Assembly (NCBI RefSeq): GCF_042180575.1
Contig: NZ_CP170094.1
Coordinates: 5,704,001-5,768,000 of the forward strand
Origin: Bernardetia sp042180575
Lineage (GTDB): Bacteria; Bacteroidota; Bacteroidia; Cytophagales; Bernardetiaceae
Reading direction: 5' to 3'
DNA length: 64,000 bases
Shown here piece after piece: positions 9,254 to 20,041 of the stretch (positions are counted from its first letter, which is position 1; every line of letters begins with the position of its first letter). A model generated the notes under the pieces. That model was given only the letters and a program-made list of their open reading frames with translations. It ran no database searches and was not told the origin of the DNA. Position numbers and translations under genes: made by a program.

Positions 9254-9376
9254 TATTCCTTCCTCATTTTTTATAAAAAAAATTGTGTCTTTTAATCAAA
9301 AAAAGACTTTAGAAAGGTAGTTTTTAGATTTAAAAACACACTTACTCATAGTTTTCTATCAAATTTCAATTCTTGC

Positions 9377-12300
9377 ATGAGAGTTTTATTACCTACTTAT
9401 TTTTCTCTATTTCTGTTTATTCTTCTTTTTGGAACAGGAAATACTACTTCTTTATTTGCTCAATATCCTACTGATTTTACGGCTAGTCAGACGACTATTT
9501 GTGAGGGCGATGTGGTGGAGTTTACGCCTGTGGGGTATGATCCGAATGTTCTTATAGGATTCGAATATCCAAATACATATCCTGCTGGAATACAGTATTT
9601 ACAAGATAATAGCTATATGGCATCAAATTTTAGTGCTACTACTGTTCCTGCTTCGGATAATAATGGAGCCGGGCAAGCTATTTATAATAATATAGGAACA
9701 TTTGATGTAAATCTGAAAAATTTAATTACTAATAGTGTAGTAAATAAACCTAATTTTATTACAGTTAATCCACGTCCTCCCAATACCTATCCTACTGTGA
9801 ATACCTCTTACCCTACAGGTTGGGTTTCTGTAAGTACTACAGGAGTTGCAAATGCTACTTTAGGTACTCCACTAGATATAAAAATTGATAACCAGAATAA
9901 TAAATATGGATTATTTGAAAATAATGTTTATGGTTCTACTAGTAAAGTTTTAGAATTGATAAAATACAATGAAACTAATCAAGCTATTTGGAGCAAAATT
10001 ATATCTTATACTTTGTTATCTTCTTCTACTCATCAAAATAGGGTTTTGGATATGAGTGTAGATAATAGGACAGGGAACATATATTTATCTTTCGTTTTTC
10101 ATAATCAAATAGATTTTGGACAAGGTTTTAATCTAACTACAGTAGGACAAGGAAGGTGTATTGTAAAATATAATACAAATGGAACAGTTATTTGGGCAAA
10201 GAAATTTGAAAGTGCCAATACAGGAGCTGTAAGTATAGATGTAATTAATGATAATTTGATAATGGCTGGTAATAGTTCTGGTACAGAATCTATTGATGGA
10301 ACGACTTTAATTAGTACGACAGGTTTTTTTGTAGCAAAACTAAATTCACAAGGAAATATTATTTGGACTACAACAAATACTGGAGAGATACAAGATTTGG
10401 CAGTTAGTTCTAATGGAAATATTATTGTAGGAGTGTCAAATTTCAATTCTGTCGCTGGAGTTTTTAATGGGTTTAATGTTCCTAATTTTCCTTCTTACTT
10501 AGTAAAATACAACTCTCTAGGTACTACTATTTGGGCTAAAAAAATAAATAGTTATAATAACCAAGATAATAGCCCAAAACCTCTTGAAATAATAAATATA
10601 GAGATTGATACACAAGAAAATATTTATTTTACAGGTAGATACAATGGAAAAATTAAATATGAAGGAGAATTGCTTAGTTCGCTTTTGATAGAAGACAATC
10701 AGCATTCTCTCCCTTATGATGGAAATAAGAGCTATATCATAAAAGTTGCTGCTAATGGACAAAAATTATGGTCAAATTTATATGACCTTAGTACCTACAT
10801 ACATTCTCTCCAATTAGATAATTTTGATAATCCTTATTTTTATTTGTTGGATTTTTATGGTCTTTCATTTGTTTTTCCTACTAATATTCAAAGGGATGAT
10901 TTTATAATAAAATTAAATAAGCAAACAGGTAAAACGGCTTTTGAAATTAATGTTCCTTTTGGAGGAAATTATTTTGTTATAGATGACAAACAAGATATTA
11001 CGCTTGCTACTCTTGTTCAAGTGTCTGGAGGAACTACTTTTATAGGTCAGAATATACCTCTCAATACAAGCATAATTGCAAACTATAAAGCTAATCTAGG
11101 AACATTTCCAGCAAATTTTACGTTACAAGCAGAAGCTCCTACTGCTGGACAAACCCTTACTTATCAATGGATAAAAGATGGTCAAGATATTAGTGGAGCT
11201 ACTTCTGCTACTTTTACACCTACACAAGAAGGTTTTTATCAACTTAGAGCTACCAATCAATTTGGCTGTTCTAGTACAAATTATGGTGTTTATCTACAAG
11301 TAGAAACAATAGACTTCACAGCCAATACCACAGAAATCTGTGAAGATGAATCAGTTACTTTTACGCCTACTATTGTTCCTAACCCAAGTCAATTTCAAAA
11401 TATTACTTGGAATTTTGATGGACAAGATATAAATGCGAGTTATAATCCTCTTAATTATGTCTTTGAAGATGCAGGTGTTTATTCTCCTTCTCTTACTTAT
11501 CAAAATGATAATGTTACTCGTACAGATTATGTAACTGTTAATCCAAACCCTGTTTCTTCACTTCAAAATAACCCTTGGGAATGGGTGCATACAAATTCGA
11601 AAGCTCCTACTATATCACTAGGTGATGGGTATCGTACAAATATTACCAATGCAGATATTGACAGCAAAGGAAATTTGTATGTGGGTGGACAATGGACAGA
11701 AGGTCAATATTTAGAAGAAACAAGTCCTTTTTTACGTGTATTTCCTCCAAATGTTACAAAAATAGACAAACAAGGAAATGTACAATGGAAAATACCAAAT
11801 GCTGCACAAGTAGCTATTGATGATTTTGATAATGTTTTTGCAGTCGGACAGTTTACCAATACTATCACTTTGCCGTCTAATGGTTGTGCTGGTATTACAC
11901 TAACTCCAAATACGTACTCTCATAGTTGGTTTGTTGTGAAATATTCTTCTTCTGGAGAATTACTTTGGTCAAATGTAATAGAAACTGATAATGCAAGTGC
12001 AAATTTTTTACTAGCAACAGGAGGAAACAAACTCTATATTTTAGGACAGTTTTGGCAAGCTGATAATATATTAGCAACAAGTACAAACGGTTCAAATCAA
12101 ACTTTAGCTAGAGGAAATAATTCTACATTTTTAGCAGAATACAATCCTTCTAATGGAGAATTACATCAAAATTTACATACTTTCTCAACCTTACATTTTA
12201 GTATGGGAGGAACACATAATGATGCAAAGAAAAGAGGGATTTCAGTAGATTATGATGGAAATTTAGTTATTACGGCTCTTACTGGACGGACAGTAAATTA

Positions 12301-15300
12301 TGATGGTAATGTTGTACTAGATAATTCAACATTATCTATATATGACAATGTTTTGTCGCTCATTAAATATAAAAATGATGCTGTAATATTTACTAAAGCC
12401 ATTTATTTAGAGAATGGTTTTGCTAACTGGCTTCCTTCAAGACATGTTACAGATGGTGAAGGAAATATATATTGGACATTTTTTGCGCTTGCAGGTTCGA
12501 ATGTAAGTTGGAATATTCTTGGACAATCTTATTCAAAAGTTACAAGTAACTATTTAATCAAATTAAATCCGAATGGGGGCTTAGTATGGATAAAACCTGT
12601 TGGTGTAAGTTTTATAGATGGTTTTGAAACAGATAACAATCAACTATTTGTTTTTTCAGGTGGAAGTATTCACTTTTATGATACTCAAAATGGTCTTCCT
12701 CTTAGAAAGCCTATTCCTATTCTTCCTACAGGATCTTATTCTAACATAGAAGACGTAATAGCTGCCAAAAATGGTGTTTTGTATGTAGGAGGAATGGTGG
12801 CTAGTTCTTTTCCACCTTATTCTATTGGCTCAAATACAGTTACAGATACCAGAACAAGCAATAATTATTACTTTGGACTAATAGCCAAATACAATTACAA
12901 CCAAACCCTACCACAAAACGGAAGTATAGACCTACAAGCCACTTTGCAAACAGGTGCGCCTTCGGTTTCTTATCAATGGTATAAAGATGGAAATATCATA
13001 AATGGAGCAACTTCTTCTTTATATTCGGCTAATCAAATAGGTTTTTATCAAGTAGAAACCACGACGACACAAGGCTGTTCTCGTAGAAGTGTAGGACAGT
13101 ATTTGAGCGAACCTGCTACTTTTTCGGTGTCAGATAATGATGTTTGTGTAGGCGAACCTATTATTTTAGAAACAACTGATTTATTAGGAACAAATACAGA
13201 ATGGAATTTTGGATTAGATGCTTCGCCTAATTTGGTAAATGCTTTTAGTAATAGAGAAGGAACAATTACTCAAAATGGTTCTTTCTTGAATGCAGGAACA
13301 AAAACGGTTTCTTATCAAGATGGAACATTTTCATTAGATGAAACAGTTACAGTTCGTCCATTGCCGAATGGCTCTATTTTTTCTACTACGCCACAAAACT
13401 GGAATTTTACCAATTCTTTTTCTTCTGTTGCTACTGGACATAATTTTCAAAACATTTTAGCTACTGCTTATCAAAAGAATACATTTAGAGCTTTGAACCG
13501 AGCTACAAATTCTGTGTTTTTGAAAATGAATGCAAAAGAACAAAATAAGTTTCTTTTTACATTAGACAATATAAATATCACAGACATCAAAAATGATAAG
13601 CAAGGAAATATTTATCTGATTGGTAAAGCTCTTTCTAATTCTGTTACTTTAACAGGCAGAAGTCAAGTCATTTCTATAAATGCAACTACTGGAGATAGAT
13701 TTTTGATAAAATACAATGAAAATGGAGATTTGATTTGGAATACTAAATTTGTTCTTTTTACTGATAATGACAATATTTTCCTTACAGCAAATCAAGATAA
13801 TATTTATCTAATTGCTAAAAGTGGAGGGTCATTTTTTGGAACAAATAATAATTCTATTTCTATAAATGATGATTTTGCTTTAATAAAATACAATACCGAC
13901 GGAACTGTAAATTGGTCAAAAGAAATAAAAAGTAGTGTTTATTCTCAACATATCAATTCTACTTTAGCAGGCTCTCAAACAAATGATAATAGTATTCGCA
14001 GCTTCGAAACTGATGAAAATGGAAATCTATTTTTCTCTCTTATTGCAGCAGATAGTGTTACTATTTCTGGTGTGAGTTCTGTTCCTCCGTGTATTAGAAG
14101 TTATGATAATCAGGACTGGACAAATAGAGGACTTCGAATGGGAAATCTTCTGAAACTAGATGCAAATGGAAATATTATTTTTCACGAAGGTTTATCTCTT
14201 GTCAATGATTTGAAATTTACTTTAGATAATCAAAATAATCTAATTGCTTCTTTTCAAACAGTTGGCGAAGTGTATAGTCTTCTGAACAATCAAAAAATTA
14301 TTTCACACCAAAAATTTGATATAAACAGTACAGCAAATCAGCAAAAATTAGAAACTATTGTTATCAAATATGATAACAATGGACAGATTTTGTGGAATAA
14401 AAATCTAGGAACAAAAGAAGGATTAAAGCCAAGAACGATTGCAGTAGATAAAGCAAATAATCCTCATATTTTATTTAATCAAGTTACCTCAAACGGAGTT
14501 TTTAATGGAAACGGAATTGCTTTTGATGCTACTCAAACAAATATTCTTGCGCTTGATAATTCTTTAGGTAATGTAATTAAATCAATTCCTTTCGCCAATA
14601 ATTTAGAATCGGATAAAGAAAACATTGTTTTTGACGGCTTAAATAGAATTTTTCTTTCTACTCAAAATAATTCCTTGAATACAAGTTCTATAACAAATTA
14701 CTTTGCTTCTTTTGGTAATAATACTTGTATAGATGAAGGAAGAACTATTTCTATCCAAAATACACAACCAAACACTACTTATACATGGTTTAAAGACGGA
14801 ATAGATACAGGAAATAATGGAACTTCAATAACAATCATAGAAGAAGGAACATATCATGTAGAAGCAGAAAATCAATATGGTTGTCGTCAGTCAAGTACAG
14901 GAACTCATTTTTCTATTTTTCCAGAAGTACAGATTTTGCCACAACAAAACCCTGTTATTGGTTATGGTTCTGCCGTTATTGGAGCTTTAGCAACGCCACT
15001 AGGAAGAGATTATGAATACCAATGGCAATTTAATGGAGTGGATATTCCGAATGCTACAAGTCCAATTTTGATAGCCAATGAATCTGGAAATTATCAAGTA
15101 AAAGTAGTTTCAGAAGATGCTTGTGAAGTTATTTCAGATGTAAAAGAAGTTCAAATCCGTACACGAAACGGACGAGCAACTATTATAAATGATAACTTGA
15201 CTTTAGTTTCAGACCGTGCAAGTTCTGCCACTTCCACTTTTTCAGAAGGGTTAGATGTCGATGTAAACGGAGCATTTATCTTTGAAGGAGGAGTATTCTC

Positions 15301-18300
15301 AAATAATCTTACTTTTGGCTCAAATTCTTTAACTTCAAGAGGTTTGAGAGATGGTTACTTAGTAAAACGAGATACAACAGGAAATATCCTTTGGAATCGC
15401 TCTTGGGGAAGTAGTGGAGATGACCAAACAAATTCAATCGCCACAACAACTGAAGGAGAAGCAATCGTAGGAGGATTATTTAATCAAACTGCAACTATTG
15501 GAGATACAACCCTTATTTCAAAAGGACAAACCGACGGAATTTTGGCAAAATATGCAGCCAATGGAGATTTTCTTTGGGCAGTCAGTACAGCAGGAGAACA
15601 AAACGACCAAATTACAAGCGTAGCAACAGACTTAGGAGGACACGCCATTGCAGCAGGTTTTACAACAAATACAGCTACCGTTTCGACACTTCGTACAGAC
15701 ACAACTTTTACTCAAACAGGAGAAAATGCCTTTGTCGTTCGTTACCAACCTAATGGAAAGTTACTTTGGGCAAATCAACTTATTTCGCCAGTTTCTGCAA
15801 AAAGCACAACTGTTGCAACTGATATTTTTGGAGATGTGTTTGTCGCTGGTTCGTTCAAAACTAGCCTAGATGCAACAGATGAAAATGGAACAACTCTAAA
15901 CCTAAACGGAACAACAGCAGAACTCGGTTTTGTAGCAAAATATGACGAATATGGTCGTTTGTTATGGCTCAAATCTCTTCCAAAAGCTGCAAAAGGAATT
16001 GATACAGATGATTTTGGTAATGTATTTATTGTAGGACAAGAATTTCTATATAGTTTTTTGCCAAATGGTCAATCAAGATTTGAAGAAATATTCCCTTCAA
16101 ATGCTAGTGTTTCAAACATTGCCGTAGGTCGTTCTGGTAAAATTGCTATTTCTGGTCATTTTACAGGAACATTAAATGGAAGTGCAGCTACTGGAAATGA
16201 AGAGGGTTTTGTAAGTTATTTCTTACCTAACGGAACTCTTTTAGACACAAAAACACAAGGAGGAACTCAAAACGATAGAATAAATGGAGTTTCTTTTGAT
16301 GAATTAGGAAATCTTTATACAACTGGTTTTTATGAAAATGCAATGACTATATCTACTTTGGATAATAGTATTTCACTTTCTAATACTGGTCGTGCTGCTG
16401 TCTTTACTCGTTTTCAGCCTGTTTTGATGGGTTGTGGATTAGATGTTTTGGCACAAAATCACACCAGTACAGATTTTGACTGGACACAAAACGGACAGAA
16501 TTTAGGAAATGGAACAACACTTAGTTTTTCAAATGGAAATGCTTTTTTAGTTCTTGATGCTACTGAAAATAGCTTTACAACACAAGACGGAGTTCGTATT
16601 CAAACGCAAACAGCTTTTACAGATTTGGGAGAAGACCAAAATAGTTGTCAAATTATTACGCTTGATGCAGGAAATAATGAAGGAAATGGTTTTGCTCGTT
16701 TTGAATGGTACAAAGACAATGTTTTGATAACTGGAGAAGAAAATCAAGCCCTAGAAGTTGATGAAAGTGGAACATACAAAATAATTGCTTTCACTTCTCA
16801 AAATTGTCAAGCTACTGATGAGGTAAACTTAACTGTTGCACCTTTAGAAGTGTTGATGAATATTCAAAATGACACGTTAGTTTGTGAAGGCTCGCTTATT
16901 GAGTTGCGTGGTTTTGGTGCTGATTCTTATACTTATTTCAAAAATAATAATCCAATCGGTACAGGAAATTTCCTTACTGTTTTAGATGCTCAAAATGGCG
17001 ATAGTTTTTATGTAGAAGGAACACGAACAAGTGATAATTGTATCAATAGCTCTATTCCAATTACAATCAGTACAAAGTCAATTCCTCAAATAGATTTAGG
17101 ATTGAATGACCAATATTTCTGTCCGAATGATACATTACAGCTTACTGCAAACCTAAATCCGTCCAATACTTCTAATCAATATGTTTTTGATTGGTATAGA
17201 ATTGAGCCAAATCAAACGGCAGGCACACGAGTCGGAAATGGAAGAGAAACTTTGAATGTAACCCAAACAGGAAAGTATTTTGTAATTATTTCAAATTCTG
17301 ATAATAATGTTTCTTGTAGCAGAACAAGCGATACTGTTACAGTAAATGCTTATGATTTGCCAGTTGTTTTGGTGGAAGATGTTCATGTTTGCGATACTGC
17401 ACAGAGCGCAAGACTTTCGGCTTCTGATATTAGTCATGGAAATATGATTTCTTATGAATGGAAAAACCTAAATACAGGACAAAATGTAGGAAGTGATAGT
17501 ATTCTATTTGTAACTAATGAAGATTTCTATCAAGTAAAAGTAACTAATACAAGTACAGGTTGTAGCGTTTTGGATACAGCAAAAGCATTTTTCCATACGA
17601 CACCTAATTTCGAAATTCTTGGCTATGAAAACCCTCTTTGTGATAGAAATGATACACTTTTCATTGAAGCTACAAATCTTCAAGATTATAGTGTAGAATG
17701 GTTTGGAAATGGAATTGTTTCGACGGTTTCTACGACTCAAAATCAATCTATTGTTATTAATAGAAGTGGAATTTATACAGTTGTCGTAACTGATACAGAA
17801 ACAGGTTGTAGCACGACCAAAACGCAAGAAGTAATCATTAATCAAATACCGATTTTAGGTTCTTTGCCTCAATCTTCTATTCAAAATCCATTAGTAGCTT
17901 GTCAAGGAGATTCAGTAGTTTTAGATGCTTTTGATGCGACACATGAACCAAACGCAACTTATGAATGGGTACGTTTGTCAAATAGAAATGCTGCCACTCA
18001 AACGCTTTCTACTTCTTCAAAACTGACACTAACTTACGAAGAAACTTTAGGTTTAATGCCTTTTGCCTATCAAGTAAAAGTAAGTTATCCGACTACAAAT
18101 TGTTTTATTACAGATACGGTTTTTGTTCAGTTCAAAAGAAAGTCAAATGTAATAGCAACGAGCAACAAAACGCAAATTTGTTTAGGCGAAGAAGTTAATT
18201 TTGAAGCAACAGGAGCAACTTCTTATCGTTGGAATGATGGAAATATAAATGCAATTAGAACTGTTCAACCTGATTCGGTCGGAACTTGGACGTATATTGT

Positions 18301-19909
18301 AGAAGGAAAATATGATAATGATTGTAATTCTAGTTTTGATACGATTATTGTAAAAGTAAATCCAATTCCAGTTGCAGAGATAGAAGAAGAAAGTATAATT
18401 CTCTGTCAGAATGAGAATTTAGAATTGAATGGATTCTTACCACAACATTCAGCTACCAGTCGTTACATTTGGACACATATAGAAAATAATCAAGTTCTTT
18501 CAACTGATGCAGAAATTAATCTTTCTTTCAATCAGGTTTTACCAATTTCTTATGAACCGTTTACGCTTCGTTTGACGGTCTTTGATTCACTTACAAATTG
18601 TGAAAGTAGCGATGAAGTAACTGTCAAGTTTAATCGTTCTTCGAATGTAGAAATTACAGAAAATTACGCTTCCAAAATTTGTATCAACGAAGAAATTACC
18701 TTTACAGCAACAGGTGCAACTTCCTATTCTTGGAGAAAATTAAACGATACTTCAAACGTTGTTTTGGATAGTACAAACCAAGTTACGGTAAGGTTAGATT
18801 CAGCAGGCTTCCATACTTTCATAGTAGAAGGAAGCTATCAAAACGGTTGTAATTCTACTTTTGATACGGTTTCAGTTTTCGTTAATCCAGCATCACAAGT
18901 AAAAGCGCATACAGCAGATTCTGTCAATATCTGTGCAGGAAATTCTATTTTACTCTCGCCTTCTGGTTGGCGTGAATATGAATGGATACACGACCCAACA
19001 GTAACAGAACCTATTTCGGTTAGTCCTATGAAATCTACAACTTATTACGTATTTGGAACAGATGAAAACGGTTGTCATAACGTAGATTCAGTCTTTGTCT
19101 ATGTTACACCAACTTTTGAATTACCTAATTTGATTCAGCTTTGCGAAGGTGAAACAATTACGATTGGAGATACACTTTCTTCTGATTTGAATGCCGTTTA
19201 TGAATGGACACCAACTAAAGACAAAACACCATTTATTGAAGTTTCTAAATCTGGAATTTATACTGTAAAAGTAAACGTTGAGAATTGTGAATTTGAAAGA
19301 AGTGTGGAAGTTCAGATTAAAGAAAATCCAGTTATTGAGCTTGTGGCTGATACTGTTCTTTGTTTTGAAGCAGGTGCAGAAGATCGTTTTGAGCGAAATT
19401 TAAGTCATACGCTTGGTTCTGTTATCACAAATTACGATAGCAGCGCAACGTACTTGTATGTTTGGACAGATGAAAATGAGCAGATAATTGCTACAAAACC
19501 AAACTTAGAAATCAATGAAGGTGGAAATTATCGTTTGCGTGTAGTGGCTCGTTATGGCAATAATTGTGAAGCGACTGATAGTGTTTTGGCTACAGAACTT
19601 TGTGAACCTCGTATATTTATTCCTGAAGCATTTACACCAAATAATGATAATCTGAATGATTATTTTGAAGTCTTTGGAAAGCATGCGATTGATTTTGAAA
19701 TGCAAATCTTTGATCGTTGGGGACAAGTCATGTATCAAATCAATACTTCAAATATAGAAGATGTAGAACAAGAAGATTTTTGGGACGGAACATACAAAGG
19801 AAAACAAGTTCCGACAGGTGCGTATGTTTGGATAATTCGTTATTCAAGTCCAATAGACAAGACAGCCAAACAAACTCAAAAAACAGGTTCGTTTATGATT
19901 ATTCGATAA
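9377..19909 (+). CDS. Giant secreted multidomain protein with gliding-type C-terminal sorting domain
   Basis: A 3510-residue surface or extracellular protein. Residues 1-29 are a signal peptide ending SLFAQ. Three similar cycles follow (about 30-640, 640-1245, 1245-1840). Each has a PKD-like start (TICEGDVVEFTP, EICEDESVTFTP, DVCVGEPIILET), a beta-propeller of short blades with KYNxxGxxxW motifs, and an Ig-like module (YQWIKDGQDISGATS, YQWYKDGNIINGATS). A fourth propeller of SBBP type spans about 1945-2345 (GDDQTNSIATTTEGEAIVGG). About ten Ig/PKD-like modules then run to 3405. The last ~95 residues (FIPEAFTPNNDNLNDYFEVFG ... DRWG ... DGTYKGKQVPTGAYVWII) are the CHU_C/TIGR04131 gliding-associated domain, a type B type IX secretion signal. 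Likely role: adhesion or surface matrix; ligand unknown. Confidence 0.9.
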   Translation: MRVLLPTYFSLFLFILLFGTGNTTSLFAQYPTDFTASQTTICEGDVVEFTPVGYDPNVLIGFEYPNTYPAGIQYLQDNSYMASNFSATTVPASDNNGAGQAIYNNIGTFDVNLKNLITNSVVNKPNFITVNPRPPNTYPTVNTSYPTGWVSVSTTGVANATLGTPLDIKIDNQNNKYGLFENNVYGSTSKVLELIKYNETNQAIWSKIISYTLLSSSTHQNRVLDMSVDNRTGNIYLSFVFHNQIDFGQGFNLTTVGQGRCIVKYNTNGTVIWAKKFESANTGAVSIDVINDNLIMAGNSSGTESIDGTTLISTTGFFVAKLNSQGNIIWTTTNTGEIQDLAVSSNGNIIVGVSNFNSVAGVFNGFNVPNFPSYLVKYNSLGTTIWAKKINSYNNQDNSPKPLEIINIEIDTQENIYFTGRYNGKIKYEGELLSSLLIEDNQHSLPYDGNKSYIIKVAANGQKLWSNLYDLSTYIHSLQLDNFDNPYFYLLDFYGLSFVFPTNIQRDDFIIKLNKQTGKTAFEINVPFGGNYFVIDDKQDITLATLVQVSGGTTFIGQNIPLNTSIIANYKANLGTFPANFTLQAEAPTAGQTLTYQWIKDGQDISGATSATFTPTQEGFYQLRATNQFGCSSTNYGVYLQVETIDFTANTTEICEDESVTFTPTIVPNPSQFQNITWNFDGQDINASYNPLNYVFEDAGVYSPSLTYQNDNVTRTDYVTVNPNPVSSLQNNPWEWVHTNSKAPTISLGDGYRTNITNADIDSKGNLYVGGQWTEGQYLEETSPFLRVFPPNVTKIDKQGNVQWKIPNAAQVAIDDFDNVFAVGQFTNTITLPSNGCAGITLTPNTYSHSWFVVKYSSSGELLWSNVIETDNASANFLLATGGNKLYILGQFWQADNILATSTNGSNQTLARGNNSTFLAEYNPSNGELHQNLHTFSTLHFSMGGTHNDAKKRGISVDYDGNLVITALTGRTVNYDGNVVLDNSTLSIYDNVLSLIKYKNDAVIFTKAIYLENGFANWLPSRHVTDGEGNIYWTFFALAGSNVSWNILGQSYSKVTSNYLIKLNPNGGLVWIKPVGVSFIDGFETDNNQLFVFSGGSIHFYDTQNGLPLRKPIPILPTGSYSNIEDVIAAKNGVLYVGGMVASSFPPYSIGSNTVTDTRTSNNYYFGLIAKYNYNQTLPQNGSIDLQATLQTGAPSVSYQWYKDGNIINGATSSLYSANQIGFYQVETTTTQGCSRRSVGQYLSEPATFSVSDNDVCVGEPIILETTDLLGTNTEWNFGLDASPNLVNAFSNREGTITQNGSFLNAGTKTVSYQDGTFSLDETVTVRPLPNGSIFSTTPQNWNFTNSFSSVATGHNFQNILATAYQKNTFRALNRATNSVFLKMNAKEQNKFLFTLDNINITDIKNDKQGNIYLIGKALSNSVTLTGRSQVISINATTGDRFLIKYNENGDLIWNTKFVLFTDNDNIFLTANQDNIYLIAKSGGSFFGTNNNSISINDDFALIKYNTDGTVNWSKEIKSSVYSQHINSTLAGSQTNDNSIRSFETDENGNLFFSLIAADSVTISGVSSVPPCIRSYDNQDWTNRGLRMGNLLKLDANGNIIFHEGLSLVNDLKFTLDNQNNLIASFQTVGEVYSLLNNQKIISHQKFDINSTANQQKLETIVIKYDNNGQILWNKNLGTKEGLKPRTIAVDKANNPHILFNQVTSNGVFNGNGIAFDATQTNILALDNSLGNVIKSIPFANNLESDKENIVFDGLNRIFLSTQNNSLNTSSITNYFASFGNNTCIDEGRTISIQNTQPNTTYTWFKDGIDTGNNGTSITIIEEGTYHVEAENQYGCRQSSTGTHFSIFPEVQILPQQNPVIGYGSAVIGALATPLGRDYEYQWQFNGVDIPNATSPILIANESGNYQVKVVSEDACEVISDVKEVQIRTRNGRATIINDNLTLVSDRASSATSTFSEGLDVDVNGAFIFEGGVFSNNLTFGSNSLTSRGLRDGYLVKRDTTGNILWNRSWGSSGDDQTNSIATTTEGEAIVGGLFNQTATIGDTTLISKGQTDGILAKYAANGDFLWAVSTAGEQNDQITSVATDLGGHAIAAGFTTNTATVSTLRTDTTFTQTGENAFVVRYQPNGKLLWANQLISPVSAKSTTVATDIFGDVFVAGSFKTSLDATDENGTTLNLNGTTAELGFVAKYDEYGRLLWLKSLPKAAKGIDTDDFGNVFIVGQEFLYSFLPNGQSRFEEIFPSNASVSNIAVGRSGKIAISGHFTGTLNGSAATGNEEGFVSYFLPNGTLLDTKTQGGTQNDRINGVSFDELGNLYTTGFYENAMTISTLDNSISLSNTGRAAVFTRFQPVLMGCGLDVLAQNHTSTDFDWTQNGQNLGNGTTLSFSNGNAFLVLDATENSFTTQDGVRIQTQTAFTDLGEDQNSCQIITLDAGNNEGNGFARFEWYKDNVLITGEENQALEVDESGTYKIIAFTSQNCQATDEVNLTVAPLEVLMNIQNDTLVCEGSLIELRGFGADSYTYFKNNNPIGTGNFLTVLDAQNGDSFYVEGTRTSDNCINSSIPITISTKSIPQIDLGLNDQYFCPNDTLQLTANLNPSNTSNQYVFDWYRIEPNQTAGTRVGNGRETLNVTQTGKYFVIISNSDNNVSCSRTSDTVTVNAYDLPVVLVEDVHVCDTAQSARLSASDISHGNMISYEWKNLNTGQNVGSDSILFVTNEDFYQVKVTNTSTGCSVLDTAKAFFHTTPNFEILGYENPLCDRNDTLFIEATNLQDYSVEWFGNGIVSTVSTTQNQSIVINRSGIYTVVVTDTETGCSTTKTQEVIINQIPILGSLPQSSIQNPLVACQGDSVVLDAFDATHEPNATYEWVRLSNRNAATQTLSTSSKLTLTYEETLGLMPFAYQVKVSYPTTNCFITDTVFVQFKRKSNVIATSNKTQICLGEEVNFEATGATSYRWNDGNINAIRTVQPDSVGTWTYIVEGKYDNDCNSSFDTIIVKVNPIPVAEIEEESIILCQNENLELNGFLPQHSATSRYIWTHIENNQVLSTDAEINLSFNQVLPISYEPFTLRLTVFDSLTNCESSDEVTVKFNRSSNVEITENYASKICINEEITFTATGATSYSWRKLNDTSNVVLDSTNQVTVRLDSAGFHTFIVEGSYQNGCNSTFDTVSVFVNPASQVKAHTADSVNICAGNSILLSPSGWREYEWIHDPTVTEPISVSPMKSTTYYVFGTDENGCHNVDSVFVYVTPTFELPNLIQLCEGETITIGDTLSSDLNAVYEWTPTKDKTPFIEVSKSGIYTVKVNVENCEFERSVEVQIKENPVIELVADTVLCFEAGAEDRFERNLSHTLGSVITNYDSSATYLYVWTDENEQIIATKPNLEINEGGNYRLRVVARYGNNCEATDSVLATELCEPRIFIPEAFTPNNDNLNDYFEVFGKHAIDFEMQIFDRWGQVMYQINTSNIEDVEQEDFWDGTYKGKQVPTGAYVWIIRYSSPIDKTAKQTQKTGSFMIIR

Positions 19910-19974
19910 TTGAATTAAATGATTTGTGAGCTACAAATTTGTTAATTTATTTTCAAAATTAAATATCTTTTTTT

Positions 19975-20002
19975 ATAGCACAATTTATTATGTTTGTGCT
20001 AT
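19975..20002. terminator. Hairpin between convergent genes, possible terminator
   Basis: ATAGCACAA and TTGTGCTAT form a 9-bp stem with a 10-nt loop, extended by TTTTTTT and AAAAAA flanks. There is no U tract after the stem on either strand, so termination is only probable. Confidence 0.45.
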
Positions 20003-20041
20003 GAAAAAATATATTTTAAAATATACAATTTGATTTTTTAA

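Noticed and set aside
10105..10446. Antisense open frames within the giant protein gene
   Set aside because: Several occur on the minus strand, all low-complexity and without leader signals; they are by-products of Thr/Asn-rich coding sequence.
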